DNA of 64,000 bases from Portulaca oleracea (Eukaryota; Streptophyta; Magnoliopsida; Caryophyllales; Portulacaceae), in contig CM055880.1 in NCBI GenBank assembly GCA_029582165.1, positions 2,604,001-2,668,000 of the forward strand, written 5' to 3'. This document shows positions 11,167-23,166 of this stretch, piece by piece (within the stretch, counting starts at the first letter, position 1; every line of letters starts with the position of its first letter). The notes beneath the pieces are model-generated. The model was not told where the DNA came from. It did no database searches and was given only the letters and a program-made list of their open reading frames with translations. Both the position numbers and the translations under genes were made by a program.

Positions 11167-12294
11167 CACGATCATATCCAAACACAGAGACCAGATGAAC
11201 AATTGACAAGTCTAGCTTCAACTATGTAACATAAAGCATGCATAGTAAAACAGTTAGCTACTCTACCCACCCTGTATTTATTATACTCATCATCCTCTCT
11301 ATGGAAAATGAGACATACAGATCGATAGGGAAATATCAAATATGAGTGGTACGTATGTTTTCTCCCTAAGCTTCAACATCCTTTGTCGTCAAACCCACGC
11401 GTTTTCCCCCATTTTTTCTTCAACCAAGTACACAAAAACATTAATAATCCATCCTACCAAAAATTTGTAACATGTCTATGTATTGTCAATTAATCTTATT
11501 GATACCATCCTCATTAATTTGAAATCTATTTATATCAACCTTAAAAGACTTTAAGAATATAAGCTCTATTGTGTGATGAGAAGTACTGATTGATTGATTG
11601 TTTATTGGCAAACAGTTGTTAGCTATTAGCTGTTTACATTGATTATTTATTATTAGTTGTTTGGATTAGTTGTTTGTATTAGCTGTTTAGATTAATTGTT
11701 TGGAACATTGTGTTAGCACAGTTAGCTGTTTTTGAAAAAAGTAGTTCTTGAAATTCCACTTATACTCTTTATCACCCATTTTAAAATAATATTTACCAAG
11801 TACTTTTATGCATGATGATAGTATGTAATTTTGGTAAATTTTGAGTTAAATGGTAATTTCTACAAACAACCAATCTGATAGGTTGCTCATGTCAGCCCAT
11901 TCAAAAACCATGTATTGGACACAATCAACCAAGTGAGTAGGTCGTTTACCAACACTTATTAACTTATTTGACTTGGTCAAATCTTTAAATTAGTCATTTT
12001 TTCAGTAAATCATTCAATAAACTGTTTATCAAACAGGATCATATAGAGTCTTATCTACATACAGATTCAATAAATTATATTTTCAAAAGAACATATGCTC
12101 CTAGAGGATCCTTATAAAAAGAAAAGCCCAAGGGTGGGTCCAACCAATGGGAAAAGAAGTACCAAAAACTCATATCAAAGTTACTAGTAAAGACCCCCAG
12201 TTGTAGTACTTTCACACTGACATATGCATGATCATGAAGATGGTTGAAAACTAGCTAAGAGGCAAAAATTATATGATGAGAGTGAATTCATTGT

Positions 12295-12720
12295 TTGCTG
12301 GAGTTAGTATGGGAGGAATCTCTGACTCTGAATTTTTGCAGGGTGATTTATATAGAAAAAGGGGAGAATTCAAGCTTGAAATTTGGTGAAAAGATTGGTA
12401 AATTTCTTAGAGTCAGGCCAAAAATGGTCTTATCCGGATTATCTAAATTGTCCGACCTGAACAAAATCGGGTCTGGATATAAATTTTTCGTCCGAATTAT
12501 GATATTGACCGAATTGATCGAATATTCGGACATAAAATTTCTCATTTTTCAATTGGCCGAACCCGATTTTAGCTTTGTCCGACTCAGTTCAACCCGAAAT
12601 AAAACCGGGTCTGAACATATATATCTCATCCGAATTTTGCCATTGTCTAAATTTATTCGACCCCAATTAATCCGGACCCAAATTTTTACCGGCCCTAAAA
12701 TTTTTGTTCATTAAAGAGTG
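12295..12720. repeat. CCGAACCCGA-rich dispersed repeat
   Basis: This stretch is rich in short TTCGGAC, CCGAACCC and GTCCGAAT motifs. A 20-bp match (TATTCGGACATAAAATT region) recurs at about 23400-23430, and similar motif-rich stretches lie at 30700-31080, 46410-46475 and 63300-63480. A 139-codon plus-strand open frame here looks like a by-product of the motif run and is not called as a gene. Confidence 0.4.
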
Positions 12721-14340
12721 AGGGGGTCCTACTTAAGATATAGGAGAATCTTATAAATATACCCCTAAATTAGCTAAGCTATGACACTACATATCCTACC
12801 TACTCATCACCTTATAATTAATTTCATCCATCAATTTGATTTAACCTCATTAATTTCATAATTATGAGTTTAGCTTTGTAGAGAGGAATCATGACTTAAA
12901 GGTGCATATGCTACTATAAATTCACAAAAAGTGAGATGTTTCTAAAATGGGATGGTTGTTGGGGAAGTATTTAATTTATGTTCATTAAGAACCAATAGAC
13001 ATTATTAATGATGTAATAAAAGTTGGTTCGAATCTAATATTTCAACACTCCTTCCCCGTAAATTGAAAAGTTTAAGCCTTGTGAATGAAAAAGAAATTGC
13101 GACGGGGGAGCTCTACCAAATTATGAACCTATGTAAAGTTTGATCCTTGACAATAGAATCAAAAAGATCAAAATAAAAAGAAATTATACATAAATGTGGG
13201 TTTCGCTATGACATAGTTTAAGAAAATCCAAATGTAATCAGTCTTATTGCAATGTAATTGTTTGCAGAAAGAATCATTATATATAATAGACTGATAGACT
13301 ACTTAAAAGTTTAAGAATTGAAAGAATATTATTGTTAATCTTAATGAAAAGTTTATCGTATGATGTTTGTTTTAGCAGAAATTTTTAAAAGAACAAGGTG
13401 ATTGAAACGATAAAAAATTGAAATGTCTTAACATAGTCCTTTCCTATCATGAATTACAAAAAGTCCGAGAAAATAGTTTCCAAGGGGAAAAAATAAACAT
13501 AACATCATATGATTTAATATGTTATTTCAAAATTTAAAGAAGTGGTTATTTTTAAATTTTAAAATTATTATCGTAATCATCGCTGTAATTAAATTTATTT
13601 GTAATTTTTATAGTTTGGCATAACTATTTCAAATATTGCCAACTATTTTATTAGAGATTTTTTTTAAATTTTGGAAAATGGTGATACTTTTGATGAATGT
13701 CTTATGAGGAAATATAGGCAAGGACTAGGTGTAGGTTACCATACAATTGTAATAAAGGATCCAAAAAACAGGATCAAAATGGGGGACACAACCCATGATA
13801 GATCCATGTGATATTAGGATTAGAAGAGAAACCGTTTGGCATAATAGCCATGTCTTGTTATTTTCACTTGGGAGATAAGGCTCATCTTAACACATTCATA
13901 TACACAATCTATGCACATCCAAACAAGGCATAGCCCGAATTCCTTTTTTTTATCGGGCCACCTTTTCTTTCTTTATTAGATTCGAGCGATGTTACGTGTC
14001 TTGTATCGGGTGTGTTCGATAGTGGTATTGGAGGGAGCGATTAATATTTTGATTGAGTCAAAACTTGAATTGTATAAATACAAGCGGTAGGTAAGCTAGC
14101 ATTTTGAGGAAAACATTTCAAGTAGTATTTTGTGATATATTAATAAAGTTCAATGTTTATCTTTGAAGTAACGTTTCACATTTTTTTTGGTCAAAACCCT
14201 TTGTAAATTTATTAACTCAACCGCTAAATTAACGAATACAATTCTCATTTGAACAATCATCTGGTATCCCCTGTTAAACCGCTAGCTATTTGCTGTCCAA
14301 ACCGCTATTCGCTAAATCTGCTATCTAAAACGCTAATTTT
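12721..14340. other. Intergenic AT-rich DNA, no gene seen
   Basis: No coding pattern, element ends or RNA gene were recognised, apart from scattered A/T runs and a fragment resembling the hAT-like repeat at its right end. Confidence 0.45.
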
Positions 14341-14349
14341 GCCGAATAT

Positions 14350-14694
14350 GACCCTCGATCAATACATTTTTTAAGTGTCTTACCTTTCACCAAATTAGTA
14401 TTTCTTATGATTTTTGACACTAATTTTTTTATAGTAACCAATTATACGAAGTTTTGGATGCATTAGTTACACCAATGAGCACAATACCCTAATCGAATCA
14501 ACCTCGTCCGTTATATATGTTTTAGGCATTTTTTTTTTGCAATATAAAAAATAATAAATAAAATTATAACTTTGTACAATTCATATGTAATACTATAGTT
14601 ATAAAATTTAATTTCAATTTTATATATAATAATATGATTTTAATTATAAGACAAGGCATTTGAAAGGTATCTTGCTCCAAAACTCATATCATTT
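14350..14694. mobile_element. Miniature element, GATACGAGTCTTG family (eroded left end)
   Basis: It shares its interior with 21874-22266 and 22852-23166: AAGTTTTGGATGCATTAGTT, CAATGAGCACAATACCCTAA, TTTAGGCATTTTTTTTTTGC and AATAATAAATAAAATTATAA. The right end CTTGCTCCAAAACTCATATCA is the inverse of the GATACGAGTCTTGGCCCAAG left end of its relatives. Confidence 0.6.
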
Positions 14695-15153
14695 TTTATT
14701 AGATTTTCTGAAGGATAATTTTTTTGGTATTTCTAAGTTTTATGTAGGCTATATATATTAATCTCTAGTGTGTATATATATTAATTAAAAGCAAAAAGTC
14801 ACGGGTCTACTTGATGGAATCGGGTCAAGGAAAATGAGTAGTCTCAATCAAAGGGATAAACAAGATTTGATACAGCTCAAATTTGGACCCCCCATCAATC
14901 GGGTCGGATTGGGGCAAGTCATACTATGAAATCAAACAAGTTTTCACGTACGTATCCATGGCCATGCAATTTGCTCCTACATGCACTACCCAACTAGGGT
15001 TATACTATATGGTTCTAATGGTCACCCAATATGCAATATCTAAAGCTACAACATTAGTTATCATAGGGTTTTTTTTTCCAATTAATTATACATAATTTGT
15101 TGTTAATAAATGCCGACCAATATTGATTGGTGCTTATAGCTAGATTGATGTTA

Positions 15154-15411
15154 CTCCCTCCGTTCCATATTAATTTTCGTCTTTGGAAATTGTGCGGTCA
15201 AAATTTAAAAATTTTGACCATAAATTTTCCAAATATATAATGAGTTGATAAATAAGATTACCACTACTAGATTCGTAATGAAAAACACTATCATAAAAGT
15301 ATAATAGTGCAATTGTTGATAACATATATTATGTAAGAAATTATCAATCAAAGAGTGACATCGGAGAACGTGAAAGTCAAAAGTATGACAATTAATATGG
15401 AACAGAGGGAG
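15154..15411. mobile_element. Stowaway-like MITE, left copy of an inverted pair
   Basis: 258 bp, beginning CTCCCTCCGTTCCATATTAA and ending TTAATATGGAACAGAGGGAG, flanked by TA on both sides (15152-15153, 15412-15413). The interior has the recurring GTAATGAAAAACACTATCAT motif. These are the end sequence and TA target of Stowaway/Mariner-derived MITEs. Confidence 0.85.
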
Positions 15412-15429
15412 TACAAAATAATGATAGTA

Positions 15430-15687
15430 CTCCCTCCGTTCCATATTAATTGTCATAATTTTGACTTTCACAGTCTCTAATGTTACTCTTTGATTGATAA
15501 TTTCTTACATAATATAGTATTAACAATTGCAATATTATACTTTTATGATAGTATTTTTCGTCACGAATCTAATGATGGTAAATTTTATATAGTAACTCAT
15601 TGTATATATTAAGAAATTTATGGTCAAAATTTTTGAAATTTGACTGCAGAATTTCCAAAGTCGACAGTTAATATGGAACGGAGGGAG
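15430..15687. mobile_element. Stowaway-like MITE, right copy of the inverted pair
   Basis: Also 258 bp, from CTCCCTCCGTTCCATATTAA to GGAACGGAGGGAG, with TA flanks. Its sequence is the reverse complement of the left copy with scattered differences (for example TTTTATGATAGTATTTTTCG here against CGTAATGAAAAACACTATCA there). Only 18 bp separate the two. Confidence 0.85.
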
Positions 15688-15792
15688 TATATCTTAAATC
15701 TTAAAAGCATGAAGGGAAGGTTAACTATTAATATGATTTTAAGTTTATAACCATTAATTTAATCTTTTGGTAGATTTGGTTCTTATATACTA

Positions 15793-16055
15793 TCTCGATC
15801 TGTCCCAAAATATTTGCTCTTTTACCTAACTTCTTTGTCCAAAAATATTTGTCCCATTTACAATTCCAACATCTGTAATTACTTTTTTACCGCCAATTAA
15901 TAAGTTCATTTTTCACTTTTTACAATTCTAACAACTATTATCTTCAATTAAAGTATGAGTATTTTGGTTAGATTACAAACTTTTCACCTCAATTCCCAAT
16001 ATGCATTGGTCTTCTCAAGTTAGGTAAATGGACAAATATAATAGAATCGAGGTAG
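15793..16055. mobile_element. Stowaway-like MITE, second subfamily
   Basis: The left end TCTCGATCTGTCCCAAAATA and right end ATAGAATCGAGGTAG are inverted and TA-flanked. The interior (CTCAATTCCCAATATGCATTGG, TTCTTCAATTAAAGTATGAG) is shared almost base for base with 23520-23778. Confidence 0.7.
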
Positions 16056-17150
16056 CGAGTAAGATATTAGACCCTTTTTGAGTAAGAATTTGCAACTTTG
16101 AATTTCAATAGTCCCTATCTTAATTCGTGCAAGCTGGTACATATAAGGTCTTATGTACGAATCTCAATAGCCCTATGTTAATTCGAGTTGCAAGAACACA
16201 TGAACCACATAAAATATAAGAAAATTGGATCATAGTGAGCTAAACTATAGACTTCGTGATTCCAATAAGTTGAACTTTAAAATTATATCATAGTGAACCG
16301 AACTATCACACCCTTGAATTATATGCACCACCTCCAAATTTTATGAAATCAACTCGATGATTTGTCTACATGACATATTGAAAAGTCATGTCCACATTTT
16401 TTTTCCTTTCATGACTTCCACTTCGATGTATAAACTCTAAACGAATAACAAGAAACAGTAAAGATTATAAAAAGCAGTAATTAACAATGATATCGATCAA
16501 GAGGCTCCATTGCCTTATGTTTACTAGTAACATGGCTGAACGAATATATGTAATATTTTGATCATGGTTTGACTTTTACTAGGTGTAAATATGATGCTAA
16601 TCATATGGTATGAATTTCATTGGGCCATAAGCAGGTAATTAACTTTATTAAAAGAGTAAAAAAAGAGTTTTTCACTTCAAAAAAACAAATCTGCTGACTT
16701 CTGTATTATACTGAACGGATCACAAACTTCAATTCTTGGAATTAAGCAAAATATACGTACATCTCTTTCATCCTGATGACGTTATTAGTCAGAGATTTAA
16801 AAGTACAATAATTTTTGAGATTATGCTTTAATTAATTATAGTATAATTTGGAGTTGATATGTGAAAAAGATGTGAGTTATGTCAGCAGAATAATATTTGA
16901 GACTGACAATGACAGGATAAGGTACATATCTTTGTATAAGCATAACCAAACCCTCCAACTCCAAAAATTGAAATAAAATTCATATAATATAATGTAGTGC
17001 AAATATTAGTAATGTAGTAGGTAACTTTATTTACAAATTAATAGTGTTACATCATACACGTTCTTTTCTAGATATTAGTGGTAGGTTTACATGTCAACTT
17101 TCACGATATTCGTACATTGATCTAATTCCTAACAGTATATTATTTATTTA

Positions 17151-17356
17151 GGCACCGTTCTTTTGTGCGTTGCGTTGCGTTTGTGTTTCGATAAGTTGCG
17201 TTTGGGTTGCGTTAGGTTGCGGTAGGAAATAATAAAAAGGTGAGTAGAGGTGAATAGTAGATTGTGATAAGTTGCGTTATCTTACGTTTGCCATACGTTA
17301 GGTTTTATTGATTTTGCGTTGCGTTTGGGTACGTTAACGCACAAAAGAATGGTGCC
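17151..17356. mobile_element. Tourist/PIF-Harbinger-like MITE, 206 bp
   Basis: Terminal inverted repeats GGCACCGTTCTTTTGTGCGT and ACGCACAAAAGAATGGTGCC, flanked on both sides by TTA (17148-17150, 17357-17359). The interior is built of GTTGCGTT repeats. A TTA duplication with GGC/GCC ends fits PIF-Harbinger-derived MITEs. Confidence 0.8.
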
Positions 17357-18257
17357 TTATTTGATGGTACTTTTAAATGATAAATAAATGTCCAATAGGG
17401 CAAACTATTGCTTAGGACATGATTTATCGGGTAAGTGATCAATCATCCAATGGTCTTTTTTCTACCACGTGATTTGGGGTTTTTTTCATACAAGGGTAAA
17501 GTATTCATATTATTGTTTTTTATCTATTTATATTTACTTTTAATTTATCTATATATGTAAATCTCTTTAAATTTATAAGGGAGTGCTAGATTGGAAAACT
17601 CGATATTACGAGAAAGTTAGCCAACCGTTGAGATCGTTTTCTATGTTTGATTATTAAGAAAAGACAGTTTTAATGTAGTGGTGACAATTATATCAATCAC
17701 AAGGTTTTTTATTGTAAATGTCATAAATTTCAACGAAAAGTCACAGATTTTAATAGAGTTTAACTAAAAAAATTAAAGTTTTCAAGTTAAACGAACGGGT
17801 CAGGTTTGACTATTTCAGGTTTGGGTCGAGAAATTGTGTTCAAAATCCAGAATTTTCAGGCGGATTCAGATCGAGTTATCTGATCGGATCCAAAAATGAC
17901 AGATCTACAATTATGTATCGACTTCAAACAAGAAGCCCTCTTTTTACAAGTACATATCAAAAGGACAAAGTCCCATTTATTTTGAATAAAGAAGCCAAGA
18001 AGAATTGAAGAGGGGGAAAGTTGGAGATAAAGCAATTGAAGCAAAGAATCTTGAATGATGATATGATTCATCATCAAATATTTCATGCATACGATTCAAA
18101 GATTGCGTCTAAGAAAGAAAGCAATCATAAATAAAGACAAGGCCAGAAATTTCAATTCGTACTGAAACTCAATTAACACCCATGAGTTAGGCATGCAATC
18201 AAAGTACACTATATATATAAATATTGCTAGCTGGCTAGCTAGAATTATCGATGATAA

Positions 18258-18585
18258 GAAATTGGATTTAAATAATTTGAATTTTAGGTTATAGTAGATT
18301 AAATAATCTGAACTTTGGTCTCCTTGAATTTTGTTAGTACGCCACTGAGTTAAGTTTGTTCTCGGCGACGGGATGACAATAGTAAGCTGACATGGTACAG
18401 CTAAAAAGCTCAGGCATGTGCCTTCGACGCCACATCATCCCGCCGCCGAATTAAGCTCAATTTAAGTCGGTAGTGTGCTACTAGAATTCAAGGGGGACAA
18501 AGTTCAGATTATTTAGAACTAAATCTAAAGTTTATATTATTTTGTCTATTATGACCCAAAGTTCAGATTATTTAAATCCAATTTC
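18258..18585. mobile_element. Foldback element with long inverted arms
   Basis: The left arm GAAATTGGATTTAAATAATT and the right arm (GGATTTAAATAATCTGAACT read on minus) are inverted. They continue through motifs such as AATAATCTGAACTTTG, CCTTGAATT and ACTTAA, and meet around a GC-rich loop with CGGCGACGGGATGA and TCATCCCGCCGCCG (18361-18450). The arms contain internal duplications. No target duplication was recognised. Confidence 0.65.
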
Positions 18586-19035
18586 ACTAATTTTAATTTT
18601 TAAGTCGTAAGGTTAAAAATGGAAAATTGGAAAAAAAATTCATATTTTAAGGATATTGGAAAAAAAATTCGAACTTATAACTTTATTATAGATGAGCTGA
18701 AGTTTAATTCTTAATATCGACTAAGACTAGAACACATCTTAAGCTATAGTCACTTCAATTTCTCATCACCCCCTTCTTTGATTCTAAGATCAAAAAATAT
18801 CTAGTTTCTCTAGTACTTAATAATCATGACATATTTTAGACATTACCTTAACACCACAAGTTTTTATTAAATTATTAACTAAAAATCTCAACTAATTGTA
18901 ACAAATTGGGGTATGCTAGTTCATAATAAGATCCCACAATGTGCCCCAATAAAAACTTCAAGTACAATGACTCCATGAGGCATAAATTTTTGAAATTGAA
19001 TCCCAAATCTTGCCGACGCAGACAAAATAAATCCA

Positions 19036-19253
19036 CAGAACGTTTGGTAAGAATTCTAAGAAAATTTATTTTGAAGATTTTTTTTTCTTGGGAAGTTTTC
19101 CATATAAAAAATTGACCCCAAGTAAAGGTGAGAATGTGTGGGCCCTTAGTAAAATTCTTTTCCATGGTTAAAATACAATCAAATATGAAAAATTAGTCAA
19201 GTTAAAAAATTAACCAATTTCTCCAGAATTGTTGACCAACCAAATGCTCTCTA
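19036..19253. mobile_element. Miniature element, TTTGGTAGGAA-type family
   Basis: The left end ACGTTTGGTAAGAATTC and right end GACCAACCAAATGCTCTC are inverted. The interior has CTTGGGAAGTTTTCC and ATTTCTCCAG motifs shared with 3474-3685. A minus-strand open frame across it is incidental. Confidence 0.55.
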
Positions 19254-19944
19254 ATATATGAAACTTCAGATTATAGGTAATTCCTCGACTTAATTGCTAG
19301 GGTTGAAGTGTCACTACGTACATTAGGTCTCGAATCCAGTTATTCTCTCAGCGTTGTATTATATTCGTAATATGTAGCTTTTTATGACTCTTTTGCACTG
19401 TATTTAGGGAATATTTATCTTCAATAGTTGGGTTAGTTATGGTAAATTGATTAAATTTTCAGATACTTACTTAGTAGTTACTTACCCAACCTATTTGCAG
19501 TCACGTAAATTCATTCAAAATTACCTAGCCAAGTTTCCTGTACTTATTTACTATAATTTACTCAACCTTCTCATCCTAATGCAAACTAATGTACCAAACC
19601 AAACTCAATCATGAAATGAATTATCCCATAATTTGCATCATTAAACCATGTTAAGTCATAATTATTGAGCACATACACAATAGGAGATAGAGATGTTAAT
19701 GAAGAGACCAAGAAAAGCATGCCATGAGAGATGTTTAGGTCATGTCCTTGTATATATATGTATTGATTGTTATGGCTAATCATAATTCATGCATATATAG
19801 ACCATTGTTGGTTGTCTCAAAGACAAAATTCTCCCCATCTCACAAACCCCCTCCAAAATCTAAGGCCCTCACTCACATGGGGGGAGGCCAAAATGCTACA
19901 AAAAAATATACAAAAAAATAATAATAACTATACCTTATTATATA

Positions 19945-20421
19945 CTCCCTCCGTTTTTATATATCTGTCGTCTAGAAAATTGTGTTGAGAACTTTGACCG
20001 TTAATATCTTAATTTGTATAATAACTAATCATATATATAAAATTGATGTCATTAAATCTGTAATGAAAAATATTATTAAAAAGTATAATATTATATTTTT
20101 TTATAAAAAAATTATATCAGAAATTACTCCCTCAATTCTTTTTTATCTATTATTTACGGTTTTCAGTGTCAATATTTAATCAATAATTTCTAAAATAAAA
20201 TTTTTATAAAAAAATTATAATATTATACTTTTTTAATCGTATTTTTTATTACGAATCTAATGACATCAATTTTGCATAATGAATCATTTATAATTTAAAA
20301 TATTAACGGTCAAAGTTTTTAACACAATTTTCTAGACAACAGATAAATAAAAACAGAGGTAGTATTGATTAAAGATTGACACTGAAAACTATAAATGACA
20401 GATAAAGAAGAACGGAAGGAA
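19945..20421. mobile_element. Stowaway-like MITE split by a same-family insertion (outer element)
   Basis: The outer element is 19945-20126 plus 20363-20421. It starts CTCCCTCCGTTTTTATATAT and ends ACAGATAAAGAAGAACGGAAGGAA, TA-flanked. Rejoined in length it is about 239 bp, matching the 236-bp inner copy. The tail GATTAAAGATTGACACTGAA after the break is the inverse of the inner element's left part. Confidence 0.75.
20127..20362. mobile_element. Stowaway-like MITE inserted in inverted orientation (inner element)
   Basis: 236 bp, starting CTCCCTCAATTCTTTTTTAT and ending AATAAAAACAGAGGTAG, with TA on both sides (20125-20126, 20363-20364). It is the same family as the outer element but reversed, so the composite is a large inverted repeat. 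Confidence 0.75.
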
Positions 20422-21010
20422 TATATAATTATATGCATTTTTATTTTCATGGAATATATGCTTGTTATTGATAACTTGGTCCATGTGTACTCCCCTTCAA
20501 TGGTGACCCCCTCACATGTATGTATGACTTGGTGTCCTATGAATTCAATGCAAATTAATCCTTAGCTTTGAAACATGAGTCTCTATAGTATTAAATTCAC
20601 ATATATAACAAGGACCAATTCAATTTTGGAGTTTTTTGAATTTTTTTTATTTTCCTTTTTTTTGGGCAAGGCATTCTTTGTGTTGTCCATTGATTGCTTG
20701 CCACTTGGCATCATTATCCAATGAAAATGGACCATTATATATATCCCATTTTTATTTAAGAAGTTTCCATACTTTTGGTATTACTACTATTATGGCTACT
20801 TGTGTGAAATGAAAACTAACACTACACATCCATAAATATTACCCATCTTCTACCCCCACCCCCTCCACACCAAAAAAAAAAAAAAAGAAGTTAATTTGAC
20901 ACAAATTTAAATTCATATTTATATGTGAAATGTTGAAAATTCGTAACTACTCAAATAAAGAAATGTTTTTTTTATTATCCGGTGATTTTATGTCCGTTGA
21001 AGGAAATTTA

Positions 21011-21150
21011 GGCCCCGTTCTTTTGTGCGTTGCGTTGCGTTTGCATTGCGTTAAGTTGCGGTGGAAATAGTTAAAAGATAATGGTAATTTGCGTTATGTT
21101 GCGGTAAGTTGCGTTGCGTTTGGGTGCGTTAACGTATAAAAGAACGGGCC
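21011..21150. mobile_element. Tourist/PIF-Harbinger-like MITE, 140 bp
   Basis: Inverted ends GGCCCCGTTCTTTTGTGCGT and ACGTATAAAAGAACGGGCC, with TTA direct repeats at 21008-21010 and 21151-21153. It is a shorter relative of 17151-17356 and shares GTTGCGTTGCGTTT and GTTTGGGTGCGTTAACG. Confidence 0.8.
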
Positions 21151-21873
21151 TTAATGATTTTATGACGTATAAAAATTTGTGAGATGATGTTCGTGTTTCT
21201 CTTAACTGATATTTTAGTGAAAAAATGTCAGCTCATAAATGGTGAAGCTTTTTCATAACATTTTTTGCTATTCATAACAGTAAAAATCAAGTTAATCTTA
21301 TATCAAAATTTACTTTTAAAAAAAGTGTTAAATGACTTAAACCGATTTATATGGATAGAATTGTAATGATAATAAAGCATTCTTTTATTATCTGTTTAAT
21401 TTTACCAAATCTCAAAGCCTTGGAATCAAAATCTAAACTATTGTTCATAAAATTACTTGAGAAAATTTGAAACTATTGATTAATATTTGATAATTTTCAG
21501 GTAGGTGGGCATAATCTTGAATGATTGAACAAGTTTAATGAGTTTCCTCCTATACCTAAAGAGTAAAGCACTAACTTCCAATTTATTCCAAAACTATGCC
21601 AACAAATAAAGCTATCAAATAACAACTATAGCACTCTTAATTAATTATGCAATCATTATTCATAAATGGATTAAAAGCCATAATTATTAATCAATTACAA
21701 CTTTCTAACAGCTAGAATAATGGAAAGACAATTATCCCACACCTTTTTCATTGGGTTTCATGGATTCTCAATGGATCTCTATGTGCATGAATTATAGAAA
21801 TAGTAAAATTTTAATCAAGGCTAGTCTTAGGCAACATTTCTCACCACATAATACATTGAAGGGCAATAATTAA

Positions 21874-22266
21874 GACGATGATACGAGTTTTGCCTCTAGA
21901 CATTTTTTATGTGTCTTATTTTTCACTAAATTGGTATTTTTTTTTTGTAATTTTTGACACTATTTTTTAATAGTAAGTATTAATTATCCATTATAAGAAG
22001 CTTCAGATGCGTAGGCTTTGTCAATGAGCATTAATGATATATACCATGTTCAAATAAACTCTTTTCGTTGAGCTTATTTTAACTATTTTTTAAAAATATA
22101 AAAATTAATGGGTAAAAGTATAATTTTATGCAATTTATATGTCATATTATAGTTATAGAATTCAATCATAATATTTAATTTCATTTTAATACAGTATATA
22201 ATAATATAGTTTTAATAATAAGGTAAGACACTTAAAATGTGTCTTGCCCCAAGACTCGTATAATTT
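21874..22266. mobile_element. Miniature element, GATACGAGTCTTG family
   Basis: Left end ACGATGATACGAGTTTTGCC and right end CTTGCCCCAAGACTCGTATA are inverted. The interior has GTGTCTTATTTTTCACTAAA, AGGCTTTGTCAATGAGCA and AATATAAAAATTAATGGG, comparable with 14350-14694 and 22852-23166. Confidence 0.7.
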
Positions 22267-22286
22267 TCATATTTTAGATATCAGTA

Positions 22287-22455
22287 GTCTCTTCGTTTCA
22301 CACTAATTGTCGTCTTTAAAAATTATGTCGTCAAACTTTATAAAATTTTATAAAAAAATTCTTAATATACACAATGACTTGTTGTACAAAATTACTATCA
22401 TTAATTAGAAATCGCAACAGTCAACTAAGTGATAATTAGTATGGAATAGGGAGAG
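22287..22455. mobile_element. Short Stowaway-like MITE
   Basis: The left end GTCTCTTCGTTTCACACTAA and right end TTAGTATGGAATAGGGAGAG are imperfect inverted repeats flanked by TA. At 169 bp it looks like an internally deleted copy of the 15154-15411 family. Confidence 0.65.
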
Positions 22456-22851
22456 TATATATATAATACTAATACACTTTGTGAGAGTATATACTACCAA
22501 TTAAAGGTGAAATTAACACTAAATATGCAGAAATTAATTAAGATGCAATTAAGAAATAAAAATCATAGTGGTGTCTGACTGAGGTCATATGGTGGGCATG
22601 TGTTTTCAAAATAAATAAGGCTCAAGCAAAGAGTGGACCTCTTTTTGCTTTCTGGTTTAGGATATGTATACATTGCTTTGCTCTTTATAATTTGTCTCCA
22701 TTCTAACTTATACAATAATATAATTATTTATGACTCCCAAAAATTGATGTGGATCATTGGATTTGTGTCTGGCAAAATTAGATGTGAGATTATAAGAAAA
22801 TTAATCTCTCCTATTAATTTATTTATTTTGTGATTTTTATTGAAAAAGGTT

Positions 22852-23166
22852 GATGATACGAGTCTTGGCCCAAGTATCTTACCCTTTATTAAATTATCAA
22901 TTATAAGAAGTTTTGGATACGTTGTTGTACCCAACGAGCACAAATGGCAGCATAATCGAATCGACCCTGTCCATTAGACATAGTTTAGGCATTCTTTGTA
23001 AATATAAAGAATAATAAATAAAAGTATAATTTTACGCAATTTATATGTGATATTATAATCATATAACTCGATGATATCATTTTATGTCAATTTAATATAT
23101 AATAATATGGTTTTTATAATAGGGTAAAACACTAATTAAGAAGTGTCTTGGACCAAGACTCATACC
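22852..23166. mobile_element. Miniature element, GATACGAGTCTTG family (best copy)
   Basis: Left end GATGATACGAGTCTTGGCCC and right end CTTGGACCAAGACTCATACC form about 20-bp inverted repeats. The interior has CATAGTTTAGGCATTCTTTG and AATAATAAATAAAAGTATAA. A solitary end (ATGATACGAGTCTTGACCCA) follows at 23190-23215. Confidence 0.7.

Noticed and set aside
12295..12714. 139-codon plus-strand open frame
   Set aside because: It consists of a dispersed CCGAACC/TTCGGAC motif repeat found at several other places in the window, with no domain.
13020..13050. tRNA-like GGTTCGAATCT motif
   Set aside because: No matching acceptor stem, D-arm or anticodon arm could be placed around it.
18875..19165. 96-codon minus-strand open frame
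   Set aside because: It lies across a miniature element (19036-19253) and has no recognisable protein features.
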